A DNA stretch of 64,000 bases from Cherax quadricarinatus (taxonomy: Eukaryota; Arthropoda; Malacostraca; Decapoda; Parastacidae). The notes beneath the pieces are model-generated. The model was not told the DNA's origin, made no database searches, and saw only the letters and a list, made by a program, of their open reading frames with translations. Shown in pieces: positions 20,905-32,962 of this stretch (positions are counted from its first letter, which is position 1; every line of letters begins with the position of its first letter). Both the position numbers and the translations under genes were made by a program. The stretch lies in the NCBI RefSeq assembly GCF_038502225.1, contig NC_091341.1, positions 7,677,035 to 7,741,034 on the forward strand, written 5' to 3'.

Positions 20905-23325
20905 AGGTGAGAGTAGTGTGAGGAAGGTAACAGCAGTATGAGGGAGATGACAGAAGGGTGAAAGAGATGACAGGAGGGTGGCAGAGATGACAAAAGGGTG
21001 AGAGAGATGACAGGAGGGTGGCAGAGATGACAGAAGGGTGAGCGAGATGACAGGAGGGTGGCAGAGATGACAGAAGGGTGAGAGAGATGACAGAAGGGTA
21101 AGAGAGATGACAGCAGGGTGGCAGAGATGACAAAAGGGTAAGAGATGACAGCAGGGTGGCCGAGATGACAGAAGGGTAAGAGATGACAGCAGGGTGGCAG
21201 AGATAACAGAAGGGTGAGAGAGATGACAGGAGGGTGGCAGAGATGACATGACAGGAGCAGAGATGACAGAAGAGTGAGAGAGATGACAGGAGGGTGGCAG
21301 AGATAACAGAAGAGTGAGAGAGATGACAGGAGGGTGGCAGAGATGACAGAAGAGTGAGAGAGATGACAGGAGGGTGGCAGAGAGGACAGAAGAGTGAGAG
21401 AGATGACAGGAGGGTGGCAGAGATGACAGAAGAGTGAGAGAGATGACAGGAGGGTGGCAGAGATGACAGAAGAGTGAGATGACAGGAGGGTGGCAGAGAT
21501 GACTGAAGAGTGAGAGAGATGACAGGAGGGTGGCAGAGATGCCTGAAGAGTGAGAGAGATGACAGGAGGGTGGCAGAGATGACAGAAGAGTGAGAGAGAT
21601 GACAGGAGGGTGGCAGAGATGACAGAAGGGTGAGAGAGATGACAGAAGGGTAAGAGAGATGACAGCAGGGTGGCAGAGATGACAAAAGGGTAAGAGATGA
21701 CAGCAGGGTGGCCGAGATGACAGAAGGGTAAGAGAGATGACAGGAGGGTGGCAGAGATGACAGAAGGGTGAGAGAGATGACAGAAGGGTAAGAGAGATGA
21801 CAGCAGGGTGGCAGAGATGACAAAAGGGTAAGAGATGACAGCAGGGTGGCCGAGATGACAGAAGGGTAAGAGATGACAGCAGGGTGGCAGAGATAACAGA
21901 AGGGTGAGAGAGATGACAGGAGGGTGGCAGAGATGACAGAAGAGTGAGAGAGATGACAGGAGGGTGGCAGAGATGACAGAAGAGTGAGAGAGATGACAGG
22001 AGGGTGGCAGAGATAACAGAAGGGTGAGAGAGATGACAGGAGGGTGGCAGAGATGACAGAAGAGTGAGAGAGATGACAGGAGGGTGGCAGAGATGACAGA
22101 AGAGTGAGAGAGATGACAGGAGGGTGGCAGAGATGACAGAAGAGTGAGAGAGATGACAGGAGGGTGGCAGAGATGACAGAAGAGTGAGAGAGATGACAGG
22201 AGGGTGGCAGAGATGACAGAAGAGTGAGATGACAGGAGGGTGGCAGAGATGACTGAAGAGTGAGAGAGATGACAGGAGGGTGGCAGAGATGCCTGAAGAG
22301 TGAGAGAGATGACAGCAGGGTGGCAGAGATGACTGAAGAGTGAGAGAGATGACAGGAGGGTGGCAGAGATGACAGAAGGGTGAGAGAGATGACAGAAGGG
22401 TAAGAGAGATGACAGCAGGGTGGCAGAGATGACAAAAGGGTAAGAGATGACAGCAGGGTGGCCGAGATGACAGAAGGGTAAGAGAGATGACAGGAGGGTG
22501 GCAGAGATGACAGAAGGGTGAGAGAGATGACAGAAGGGTAAGAGAGATGACAGCAGGGTGGCAGAGATGACAAAAGGGTAAGAGATGACAGCAGGGTGGC
22601 CGAGATGACAGAAGGGTAAGAGATGACAGCAGGGTGGCAGAGATAACAGAAGGGTGAGAGAGATGACAGGAGGGTGGCAGAGATGACAGAAGAGTGAGAG
22701 AGATGACAGGAGGGTGGCAGAGATGACAGAAGAGTGAGAGAGATGACAGGAGGGTGGCAGAGATAACAGAAGGGTGAGAGAGATGACAGGAGGGTGGCAG
22801 AGATGACAGAAGAGTGAGAGAGATGACAGGAGGGTGGCAGAGATGACAGAAGAGTGAGAGAGATGACAGGAGGGTGGCAGAGAGGACAGAAGAGTGAGAG
22901 AGATGACAGGAGGGTGGCAGAGATGACAGAAGAGTGAGAGAGATGACAGGAGGGTGGCAGAGATGACAGAAGAGTGAGATGACAGGAGGGTGGCAGAGAT
23001 GACTGAAGAGTGAGAGAGATGACAGGAGGGTGGCAGAGATGCCTGAAGAGTGAGAGAGATGACAGCAGGGTGGCAGAGATGACTGAAGAGTGAGAGATGA
23101 CAGGAGGGTGGCAGAGATGACTGAAGAGTGAGAGAGATGACAGCAGGGTGGCAGAGATGACTGAAGAGTGAGAGAGATGACAGGAGGGTGGCAGAGATGA
23201 CTGAAGAGTGAGAGAGATGACAGGAGAGTGGCAGAGATGACAGAAGAGTGAGAGAGAGATGACAGGAGGGTGGCAGAGATGACTGAAGAGTGAGAGAGAT
23301 GACAGTAGGGTCTCAGAGATGACAG
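20905..23325. repeat. 20+20-bp minisatellite with ~750-bp higher-order period
   Basis: Alternating 20-bp half-units gacagaagagtgagagagat and gacaggagggtggcagagat. The variant gacaaaagggtaagagatga recurs at 21129, 21681, 21819, 22431 and 22569; the pairs 21681/22431 and 21819/22569 are both spaced 750 bp. The 890- and 556-codon minus-strand frames arise from stop-free units and are not genes. Confidence 0.95.
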
Positions 23326-23813
23326 AACTAATATAACACTGCTAGTATCAGTTATCACATGGTGCTCATTTATCAACACTACGTCATTACAACAACACTT
23401 CCCTAGGAAGAGAAATGTCCACACTGTGAGACTGATCACCCGGGTCCTCACGTTCCCCACATTAAGTTCACACAACTTGGTCCTCTTCCTTTTATCTGAT
23501 GTTATTTTTTTCTTAAGAATCAGTAACTTTTTTTGTATTTTCTACTCTACTTTTTCTAATCACAATAAAACCGAGATAATAAGCCACCAATGCAGTGTAA
23601 AGGGAATATCTTTTTCGACAGCTTTACTCCAATGCAATGGGTTTTATTTATTCACAAACAATAAGTCTGGCATTTTACTACATTTATTTGAAATCATATC
23701 AGTCTAAAAACGAAACCATCTGAAGAAAACATTGCTCCATCACAACAGTTAAATTATTGCTCATTGTGAGAAAACACGAATAAAAACAACACTAATGGTC
23801 CTCTTTATAATAC

Positions 23814-23815
<2 letters not shown>
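23326..23815. other. No gene recognised
   Basis: AT-rich single-copy-looking sequence; the 93-codon plus frame at 23426 is hydrophobic low-complexity without motifs. Confidence 0.5.
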
Positions 23816-23882
<67 letters not shown>

Positions 23883-23895
23883 GAGTGTGTGTACT
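23816..23895. repeat. (GT)n microsatellite
   Basis: Runs into gtgtgtactcacctagttg, the inverted 3' terminus of a non-LTR element, so on the minus strand it is an (AC)n tail. Confidence 0.95.
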
Positions 23896-24070
23896 CACCT
23901 AGTTGTGGTTGCAGGGGTCGATTCATAGCTCCTCTAGCTTCTGCGCCAAACTCTTGTAAGGAACTGTGTCGAAGGCCTTCTTACAGTCCAAGAAAATGCA
24001 ATCAACCCACCCATCACTCTCATATCTTACTTCTGTTACCTTGTCATAAAACTCTATTAGGTTTGTGTTA
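23890..24070 (-). pseudogene. Short non-LTR RT fragment fused to its 3' terminus
   Basis: The minus strand encodes DGWVDCIFLDCKKAFDTVP, the RT motif A block with catalytic aspartate. It is nearly the same as the block at 43485-43545. Within ~90 nt it passes into the terminal sequence ...caactaggtgagtacac and then (AC)n. Everything between motif A and the 3' end is deleted. Confidence 0.8.
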
Positions 24071-24284
24071 TGATATCTTGTATGTATTTCATCACTGATA
24101 ATATTATCATGCTAGTAACTTCGATATTAGCTAAAACGAAGCTACTGGATCGTTGTACTATTACCCTATTCATCCCTCATCATATGTTTGTGATATTTGA
24201 TTATTAATAACTGAGTATATGTATTCATGTGTCTGGTTATGAGCTCATTTATATGTAAAAACACATAATTATCATTACACAGTT

Positions 24285-25036
24285 CAAGAGTGTTGCAGGT
24301 TAGTGACGTCACGAGTTGGAACCACAGGTCACGTCGTGACCCGACGTGACCTGTGGTTCACGAGGGTTTGTGTAGGTAGCGTCTCTCTTAACTATGCTGA
24401 GGAAGCTTCTATATTCTGATAGAAGACATCATAGCAAGGTTTACGCTATGAAGCTTTAGAGGCTTGTACTTAGCCCATACATGTGTATAAGGAGCAAACT
24501 GGACTCATTCAGCTTCGGCTCAGTCTACTTTAGTACGCCTGAATCTCTCTCTTGATAAAGTATATCCCCAGTGTATTACGTCTTTGAAAAGACTGTCTTA
24601 CGTGATACTATATCTGTGTTAATAGAATTTGTGTATTGTAATGTCTTATTTAAAGAAATGTCTTGAATTACTTAAATCTTAGAGGAACTCAAGCAGTGCA
24701 TCTTTAGATTATAAATAGTATATACATTATACCTATCTAAAATAATTCTTGATGAAGTTTTGATTTTATGTTGGTATTTATATAATTGATAGAAAAATCA
24801 AGGAATGTTAATTTAGATAAAAATCACTACGAGTAAATAACAAGGCACTGGTCAAGCTTGTAATACAAGTTTTGATATTATGTTGGTATTTATATAATTG
24901 ATAGAAAAATCAAGGAATGTTAATTTAGATAAAAATCACTACGAGTAAATAACAAGACACTGGTCAAGCTTGTAATACAGGTATATTAGAGTGTAAGTCT
25001 GAGGGATCTGCTCGTCCCCCAGACAATTACAAATTC
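24285..25036. repeat. Possible solitary LTR with internal duplication
   Basis: TGTTGCAGG near 24291 and GACAATTACA near 25030 could be TG...CA termini. A TATA-like tgtataagg lies at 24484. No target duplication is obvious, so this is only a candidate. Inside it are a perfect 18-bp inverted repeat (24319-24336 with 24342-24359) and a 112-bp direct duplication (24757-24868, 24869-24980) with only a few differences. Confidence 0.3.
24757..24980. repeat. 112-bp tandem duplication
   Basis: Two nearly identical copies, both beginning gttttgat and ending tgtaatac. Confidence 0.95.
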
Positions 25037-25559
25037 TAGTTAAATTATCTCCTACTTTATGATTTGTGATGTATAGTTATGATCTATGATTTGCGGTGAT
25101 GATTTGTGAGTTGCAGAAATAATTTGTGATTTAAAGTGATGACTGTGACTTTGGAGTGTTGTTAGTGATGTGTAGTGATATGTGATTTCCAGTTTGTATT
25201 TAAATTACATTATATATTTTAATAGAATTCTGAATAATCGGGATGTAGAATGCTGTTACATAGTATTTTGTTGGTTACAACCTCACCAGTAGAACTCTGG
25301 CTTAATGTTGTATATATTATATTATCTTGCTATACTCTTCGCTTATTTTATTGTATTGTTCTTGTGTAGTACTTGTGTACTGCTGTATGTTATTGTCCCT
25401 AGCTCTGTTTTCTTTTGCGTTATTCTATTGTTATTAGGAGGTACTTTTCTAGCCAGTTCTTCATTACTTATATTTTATCTTTTCCATCACTCGATCAATC
25501 ACAGTTCATCATAATCATTGCTTGGTATAATCAGCATAGGTCATAGACAATTGTGGTCA
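25037..25559. other. AT-rich spacer with a dispersed unnamed repeat
   Basis: 25040-25200 has degenerate gatttgtgatg-type repeats. 25305-25520 resembles 28290-28400 (tgtactgctgta and related) and 27690-27750 (ttttccatcactcgatcaatcaca). No gene. Confidence 0.5.
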
Positions 25560-26765
25560 TAGGTGAAGTCATAGTGAGGTGAGGATTGGTCATAGGCGAG
25601 GTCCTAGACAGGTGTGATTATAGTTAGTTGTCATGGTCAGGTGTGGTTCATGTTTCCAGGTCTCCATCCGTGGGCCCCCGGATGTCAACCCTTCCACAGG
25701 TGTTTTGGTGCTTTCCTTTGTTACGTGTCTCCAGAAGTCCATCTGTGTCCCCTCAGATGAACTCCCAGGTGTGGATCATGGTGAGATGTAGTCAAAGTGA
25801 GGTGTTGTCATAGGTGATGGGTGGTCATAGTTAGGTGAGGTCACAGTAAGCTGTAGTCATAGTTAAGAGAATTTACAGTGAAATGTGGTCATAGTTAGGT
25901 GTGGTCACAGTTAGGTGAGGTCATAGATAGGTATGGTCATAGTGAGGTGAGGTCATAGGTGAGGTCAAAGACAGGTATGGCCATAGTTAGGTCATAGTGA
26001 GGTGTGGTCATAGTTAGGTGAGCTCACAGACAGGTATGTTCATAGTTAGGTGAGGTCATAGTGATGTGCGGTCATGTCAGGTGTGGTTTATGTTCCAGGT
26101 CTTCATCCGTGGGCCCCCGGAAGACAGCCCTTCCACACTTCCGGTTATTTTGGTGATTTCCAGGAGTCCATCAGATGTGGTCTTAGCGATGTGAGGTCAT
26201 GGTGAATTTTGGTCATAGTGAGGTGTGGTCGTAGTGAGGTATGATCATAGTGTGGTGTGGTCATAGCGTTGTGATGTGGTTATAGGTGAGGAGTGGTCAT
26301 GGTTAGGTGAGGTCACAGGTAGGCGAGGTCATATTATTATAATAAAAAAGAAGCGCTAAGCAGGCGAGGTCATAGACAGGTACAGTCATAGTTAAGTGTG
26401 GTCATAGTTAGGTGTGGTCATAGTCAGGTGTAGTTTATGTTTTCAGGTCTCAACCCTTCCACAGGTGTTTTGGTGCTTTCCCTTGTTCCGTGTGTCCAGA
26501 AGTCCATCTGTGTCCCCTCAGATAAACTCCCAGGTGTGGATCATTGTGAGATGTCGTTCTAGCGAGGTGTGGTCATAGTGAGGTGAGGTCATGGTGCATT
26601 GGGGTTATAGGTGTGGTTTATGTTTCCAGGTCTCCATCCGTGGGCCCCCGGATGTCAACCCTTCCACATTTCCCACTCCTGGTTGTTTTGGTGCTTTCCC
26701 TAGTTTCATGTGTCCAGAAGTCCATCTGTGTCCCCTCAGATGAACTCCCTTCCTCACTTTCCTAG
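25560..26765. repeat. Degenerate ggtcatagttaggtgag array with embedded longer unit
   Basis: Short ~18-20-bp units (ggtgtggtcatagttaggtg) alternate with a ~130-bp unit containing tccatccgtgggcccccgga and tccatctgtgtcccctcaga at 25628, 26090, 26430 and 26610. The reverse complement of the longer unit's motifs occurs in the array at 36000-37375. Confidence 0.8.
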
Positions 26766-26870
26766 GTGGGCGAGTGGTTGGGTGGGTTGTTGGATTGGTG
26801 GTTGGGTTGGTGGTTGAGTGGGCGTGTGGGTCGTTGCGCGGGTGGGTGGGCGGTTGTGTGTGTGTATTGT
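26766..26870. repeat. GT-rich simple repeat (ggttgggtggttg)
   Basis: Low-complexity ggtgg/ggttg tract; the open frames on both strands are composition artefacts. Confidence 0.8.
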
Positions 26871-26950
26871 GTATGTGTTGACCCCTCCCAAGTGACCTTG
26901 TTGGATGGTAACTTGGTCTTGTCTAGCTGGTCTACTGCCGAGACTGTCCA

Positions 26951-27009
26951 GGTGGGTGGAATTACAGGAGGTGACACACAGAAAACTGCGTCCTGTAATC
27001 ACACCCACC
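26951..27009. repeat. Hairpin-forming segment, copy 1
   Basis: 19-nt arms at 26951-26969 and 26991-27009 with two mismatches, and a 21-nt spacer containing cacagaaaactgcg. It is homologous, in opposite orientation, to 35800-35859. Confidence 0.75.
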
Positions 27010-27740
27010 AAGACAGCCTGGAACAGTAGTCAGCCAGACAACACCAAGCTGTCACCCAACTCGGCCACCAAAGTGATGTTACTTAGTGATAATCTCAGAC
27101 TTCTATTTATGTTTCATTAAGTGTTCAAGTTATTTTTTTTTTTCACTATGTGTGAATTTTTTTTCACTATGTGTGAATTTTTTATCGTATATAGGTGTGT
27201 GTCCGTGTGATTCTAAGTCTTCCAACCAATAAATCTGCTACAAAAAAGTTATCACCTTTTTTTTTTGTTGAAATTTGTCTACAGGTAAATACGAAAGTAC
27301 ACAAGTGCATTAACACACACGATGACCACCACACATGTATTTCTCTCGTCCCTCTCTAACATCTGATATTTATTGCACAGGAAATAAAACGGAAATAAAT
27401 ACTATAGCGTAAACTTTAAATGAATCCTGTACTTTCCTACATCTTCCACAACAGTGTCTCCCACAATGTGATTTATGTTTCCCTAAATAATTATGTTTAC
27501 TCAAAATTCGAAAAGGTTTCAGTTAACATTTCGCAGGAACCATCACTCTCTCATCCACACTAAAAAAATCTCCTTGTTGATAAAGTCGACCTTCACGGTA
27601 GTCTAGATTTAGTGATAAAAAAGGATTTTAGCAGTATCTCTTACTGCTGTATGTTAGCAACTCTGGCAACAAACGCAGTGTCTTACATTTTGTCTTTTCC
27701 ATCACTCGATCAATCACAATTTTGACATATTCATTGTTTG
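27010..27740. other. No gene; dispersed repeat segment
   Basis: T-rich tracts and aatctgctacaaaaa at ~27228-27245, which recurs at 28240-28262 in a similar T-rich setting. ttttccatcactcgatcaatcaca at ~27698 recurs near 25486. No gene seen. Confidence 0.5.
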
Positions 27741-28172
27741 AGTTGTGAACTGTACCAGAAACAACGACAGGGACAAAGACTGTGTCCAGCAGTTGTGAAC
27801 TATACCAGAAACAAAGACAGGGACAAAGACTGTGTCCAGCAGTTGTGAACTGTACCAGAAACAACGACAGGGACAAAGACTGTGTCCAGCAGTTGTGAAC
27901 TATACCAGAAACAAAGACAGGGACAAAGACTGTGTCCAGCAGTTGTGAACTGTACCAGAAACAACGACAGGGACAAAGACTGTGTCCAGCAGTTGTGAAC
28001 TATACCAGAAACAAAGACAGGGACAAAGACTGTGTCCAGCAGTTGTGAAGTGTACCAGAAACAACGACAGGGACAAAGACTGTGTCCAGCAGTTGTGAAC
28101 TATACCAGAAACAAAGACAGGGACAAAGACTGTGTCCAGTAGTTGTGAACTGTACCAGAAACAAAGGCAGAG
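27741..28172. repeat. 50-bp tandem repeat arranged as 100-bp dimers
   Basis: The unit begins agttgtgaactgtaccagaa and ends tgtgtccagc. Copies alternate tgtacc...acaacg with tatacc...acaaag, giving a 100-bp higher-order unit; about 8.6 units. Confidence 0.95.
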
Positions 28173-28587
28173 ACAAAAGTTGTTCATAATTTTTTTTCAC
28201 TTATTGTTTACATTTCTGTCCGTATGTGAGTGTCTTCCTACCAAGAAATCTGCTACAAAAATATTATCAACTTTTTTTTTCTTTTTTTGCACTTCGTCTT
28301 GTATATATGCTGTTGTTTTATGTATTGTTTGTCATCTTGCTCTACTCTTGTGTACTGCTGTACTGTTCTGCTTCATGTTACTGTACTTTTCAGAGGATGG
28401 TACAGCAGTCTGGCCAACACGTCATGTTAGTATCTCACACAAACTCACATTAGCTACAAAACCTGTTACATTTTACATTGATTTATCAGCCTCGTGAGTC
28501 GTACTAACCTTAAAAAGATGAATTTGAAAAAGAATCAGTGAAACAAAGAATATTTCTTTACAAAGAGATTACCTGAGTAGCATCGTG
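28173..28587. other. No gene; repeats the 27.1-kb segment type
   Basis: T-rich tracts and gtactgctgtact-type sequence; the 121-codon frame has no recognisable motif. Confidence 0.5.
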
Positions 28588-29500
28588 ATCTCCAGGAGGA
28601 AGTTGTATCTCCAGGAGGAAGTTGTATCTCCAGGAGGAAGTTGTATCTCCAGGAGGAAGTTGTATCTCCAGGAGGAAGTTGTATCTCCAGGAGGAAGTTG
28701 TATCTCCAGGAGGAAGTTGTATCCCCAGGAGGAAGTTGTATCCCCAGGAGGAAGTTGTATCTCCAGGAGGAAGTTGTATCTCCAGGAGGAAGTTTTATCT
28801 CCAGAAGGAAGTTGTAAGTAGCTCCAGGAGGAAGTTGTAAGTAGCTCCAGGAGGAAGTTGTATCTCCAGGAGGAAGTTGTAAGTAGCTCCAGGAGGAAGT
28901 TGTAAGTAGCTCCAGGAGGAAGTTGTCAGTAGCTCCAGGAGGAAGTTGTGTCTCCAGGAAGAAGTTGTAAGTAGCTCCAGGAGGAAGTTGTGTCTCCAGG
29001 AGGAAGTTTTAAGTAGCTCCAGGAGGAAGTTGTGTCTCCAGGAGGAAGTTTTAAGTAGCTCCAGGAGGAAGTTGTAAGTAGCTCCAGGAGGAAGTTGTAA
29101 GTAGCTCCAGGAGGAAGTTGTCAGTAGCTCCAGGAGGAAGTTGTCAGTAGCTCCAGGAGGAAGTTGTCAGTAGCTCCAGGAGGAAGTTGTCAGTAGCTCC
29201 AGGAGGAAGTTGTATCTCCAGGAGGAAGTTGTCAGTAGCTCCAGGAGGAAGTTGTAAGTGTCTCCAGGAGGAAGTTGTGTCTCCAGGAGGAAGTTGTGTC
29301 TCCAGGAGGAAGTTGTAAGTAGCTCCATGAGGAAGTTGTAAGTAGCTCCAGGAGGAAGTTGTGTCTCCAGGAGGAAGTTGTAAGTAGCTCCATGAGGAAG
29401 TTGTAAGTAGCTCCGGGAGGAAGTTGTAAGTAGCTCCAGGAGGAAGTTGTATGTAGCTCCAGGAGGAAGTTGTAAGTAGCTCCAGGAGGAAGTTGTAAGT
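28588..29500. repeat. Minisatellite, ctccaggaggaagttgta core (18 or 22-23 bp)
   Basis: About 45 copies. Left units are 18 bp; from 28800 many carry a gtagctc insertion. Open frames on both strands are artefacts. Confidence 0.95.
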
Positions 29501-30223
29501 ACAACAACTACTCTGATATGTAACACTGAATATGCAGCAACACAAAAATAAGTAATAGAATGTAGACAATTACGAAATGTTAATTAATCCTTACAAATAA
29601 TATAATAAGTAAAGAAAATTAAGTTTACCCTATTAAACTAACAAAGTTGTAATTAAAATATTGTTAAGGATAATTAAGAAATAAAATTAATACAAAATAT
29701 CATGTATACTAATAACTGGAAACGTTTTATATTTAATATATGAATTATATTCATGCATTTCATATTATGTCTAGATGTATGATTGTATTGATATCTATTT
29801 TTTGAATCTGATATAATTACCAAAGTTATAATAGATGAGACTTGCTTGTCTGTGCTTCCACAGCTGTGCTTGTACATAAATGATAGACAATGCCTAAAAG
29901 ATGAGCAATTAGACACATGTGCACATATGTGTAATTCCTCAAAGTAGTGCTTGTTGTAGACAAACACATGAGAGTTATAAACTAATAATTTCACTTCTAT
30001 TCACTGGTTTAATGACTTGGTAAAATAGGAAGTAAAATATGTGTCTGAATAAAGATATTTTGCACAAATATATTTACAGTTTGTATAAGAATAAATAGTA
30101 ACATAATAATATACAACATAATTGAAACAATAACTGAACATAAGTGTATCAAGCCGCTAACATTGTCTTCCAGCCAACACGGGATGGTGCATATAACATC
30201 TGCACCACACAACATACCTCAGA
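29501..30223. other. AT-rich spacer, no gene
   Basis: The segment at 30035-30085 (tgtctgaataaagatattttgcacaaatata) is echoed at 34785-34825, indicating a dispersed repeat. The minus-strand 106-codon frame lacks motifs. Confidence 0.5.
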
Positions 30224-32287
30224 CTAGTACAAGTACCATGGTGTACAACTCAGTAGTACAAGTACCATGGTGTACAACTCAGTAGTACAAGTACCATGGT
30301 GTACAACTCAGTAGTACAAGTACCATGGTGTACAACTCAGTAGTACAAGTACCATGGTGTACAACTCACTAGCACAAGTACCATGGTGTACAACTCACTA
30401 GCACAAGTACCATGGTGTACAACTCACTAGCACAAGTACCATAGTGTACAACTCACTAGCACAAGTACCATAGTGTACAACTCACTAGCACAAGTACCAT
30501 AGTGTACAACTCACTAGCACAAGTACCATAGTGTACAACTCAGTAATACAAGGACCATGGTGTACAACTCACTAGTACAAGTACTATGGTGTACAACTCA
30601 GTAATACAAGGACCATAGTGTACAACTCACTAGCACAAGTACCATGGTGTACAACTCAGTAATACAAGTACCATGGTGTACAACTCACTAGCACAAGTAC
30701 CATAGTGTACAATCAGTAATACAAGGACCATGGTGTACAACTCACTAGTACAAGTACCATGGTGTACAACTCACTAGCACAAGTACCATGGTGTACAACT
30801 CACTAGCACAAGTACCATGGTGTACAACTCACTAGCACAAGTACCATAGTGTACAACTCACTAGCACAAGTACCATGGTGTACAACTCACTAGCACAAGT
30901 ACCATAGTGTACAACTCAGTAATACAAGGACCATGGTGTACAACTCACTAGTACAAGTACCATGGTGCACAACTCACTAGTACAAGTACCATGGTGTACA
31001 ACTCACTAGTACAAGTACCATGGTGTACAACTCAGTAATACAAGGACCATGGTGTACAACTCACTAGTACAAGTACCATGGTGTACAACTCAGTAATACA
31101 AGGACCATGGTGTACAACTCACTAGTACAAGTACCATGGTGTACAACTCACTAGTACAAGTACCATGGTGTACAACTCAGTAATACAAGGACCATGGTGT
31201 ACAACTCACTAGTACAAGTACCATGGTGTACAACTCAGTAATACAAGGACCATGGTGTACAACTCACTAATACAAGTACCATGGTGTACAACTCAGTACA
31301 AGTACCATGGTGTACAACTCACTAGTACAAGTACCATGGTGTACAACTCACTAGTACAAGTACCATGATGTACAACTCACTAGTACAAGTACCATGGTGT
31401 ACAACTTACTAGTACAAGTACCATAGTGTACAACTTACTAGTAGAAGTTCCATGGTGTATAACTCAGTAGTACAAGTACCATAGTGTACAACACAGTAGT
31501 ACAAGTACCATGGTGTGCAACTCAGTAGTACAAGTACCATGGTGTACAACTCAATAGTACAAGTACCATGGTGTACAACTCACTAGTACAGGTACCATAG
31601 TGTACAACTCAGTAGTACAAGTACCATGGTGTACAACTCAGTAGTACAAGTACCATGGTGTACAACTCACCAGAACAAGTACCATGGTGTACAACCCAAT
31701 AGCACAAGTACCATGGTGTACAACACACTAGTACAAGTACCATGGTGTAAAACTTACTAGAACAAGTATCATGGTGTACAACTCACTAGTACAAGTACCA
31801 TGGTGTACAATTCACTTGTACTAGTACCATGTTGTACAATTCACTAGTACTAGTACCATGGTGTACAATTCACTAGTACAAGTACAATGGTGTACAATTC
31901 ACTAGTACTAGTACCATGTTGTGCAACTCACTAGTACAAGTACCATGGTGTACAATTCACTAGTACTAGTACCATGTTGTACAACTCGATAGTACTAGTA
32001 CCATGGTGTACAGCTCACTAGTACAAGTACCATGGTGTACAATTCACTAGTACTAGTACCATGTTGTACAGCTCACTAGTACTAGCACCATGTTGTACAA
32101 CTCACTAGTACTAGCACCATGTTGTACAACTCTCTAGTACAAGTACCATCGTGTACAACTCACTAGTACAAGTACCATGTTGTACAACTCTCTAGTACAA
32201 GTACCATGGTGTACAACTCACTAGTACAAGTACTATGGTGTATAACTCACTAGTACAAGTACTATGGTGTACAACTCACTAGTTCAT
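30224..32287. repeat. 29-bp minisatellite, about 70 copies
   Basis: The unit is agtaccatggtgtacaact plus cactagtaca. Variants (agcaca, aatacaagg, ccatag) form local clusters. The unit is partly self-complementary (accatggt; actagt), so it can form short hairpins. Confidence 0.97.
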
Positions 32288-32691
32288 CAATAACAACCAT
32301 TAATCAAAGAAACTCTACACAACACAGTGTAGTTACAAACATTCAAAGAGAAACACAATACAACTCTAGCATAAACTTAAGTTAGCAGAGTTGGACAAAG
32401 TTTAATCCAACAATTATAATGTAAACGTTATCCTCTTCCTCAGACTGAGTTCTAACAGTAAACAAATATAAAACACCAATAATGAACAGGCGTATATTAC
32501 AGGATACTCATGATATAAATTTCCCATTAATGGAGCGTCCCTCATGCTGGTGAAGGAATAAATGTCTGCGATTTCCCAGGAACTGTGACCCTTACATGTT
32601 TACCACATTCCAGTAAAGCAATAATCTGTGTGGATAGTGTTAAAGGTTTCACTTCAAACGGTAAAATTAAGTCATTATAAAAAAAAGTCCA
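32288..32691. other. No gene recognised
   Basis: AT-rich sequence leading into the tRNA-like gene. The A8 run at 32679-32686 is the T8 terminator of that gene on the minus strand. Confidence 0.5.
32679..32686 (-). terminator. Pol III T-run terminator of the tRNA-like gene
   Basis: Eight T on the minus strand starting five nucleotides after the tRNA 3' end. Confidence 0.7.
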
Positions 32692-32763
32692 AGACTCCCC
32701 CGGGAGTCGAACCCGAGTCTGCTGCTTTAGAGGCAGCCGTGCTGACCGCTGCACCACAGAGTC
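32692..32763 (-). tRNA. tRNA-like gene with CTA anticodon (suppressor-type)
   Basis: The 72 nt fold as a full cloverleaf: acceptor 7 bp (GACTCTG with GGGAGTC, six pairs plus one G-G), D stem GTGC/GCAC, anticodon stem GCTGC/GCAGC, loop CTCTAAA, variable AGAC, T stem TCGGG/CCCGG with loop TTCGACT. U33 and the D-loop GG are present. The A box (TGGTGCAGCGG) and B box (GGTTCGACTCC) match Pol III consensus. Five nucleotides after the discriminator comes T8, a Pol III terminator. The loop places CTA at 34-36, which would read UAG. No intron and no encoded CCA. It may be a mutated elongator tRNA copy, a tRNA-derived repeat, or a true suppressor-like gene; the isotype cannot be assigned from sequence alone. 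Confidence 0.75.
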
Positions 32764-32870
32764 GTGATGGTTAGAGATGGGGTTTTACTATATATCTCAA
32801 TGGCAGTGTTGGCAAAGTAGTGGCCTTTATTAGGGGCCTGGCTTCTGGTTTTGTTGGCACCCACCTTGAC

Positions 32871-32962
32871 GGTACTAGTGACCAGTACTTCTGTCCCTGA
32901 TGGTACCAACGTGGAAGGTACTAGGGACCAGTGCTTCTCACCCTGTTAGCACCAACGTGGAG
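32871..32962. repeat. 46-bp tandem duplication
   Basis: Two diverged copies starting ggtactag and containing ccaacgtgga; a third start follows at 32963. Confidence 0.8.

Noticed and set aside
20803..23475. 890-codon minus-strand open frame
   Set aside because: It consists of stop-free 20-bp minisatellite units, and several frames are open at once; no unique domain.
30224..32287. CRISPR-like regular repeat spacing
   Set aside because: Head-to-tail satellite units without unique spacers, in a eukaryotic setting.
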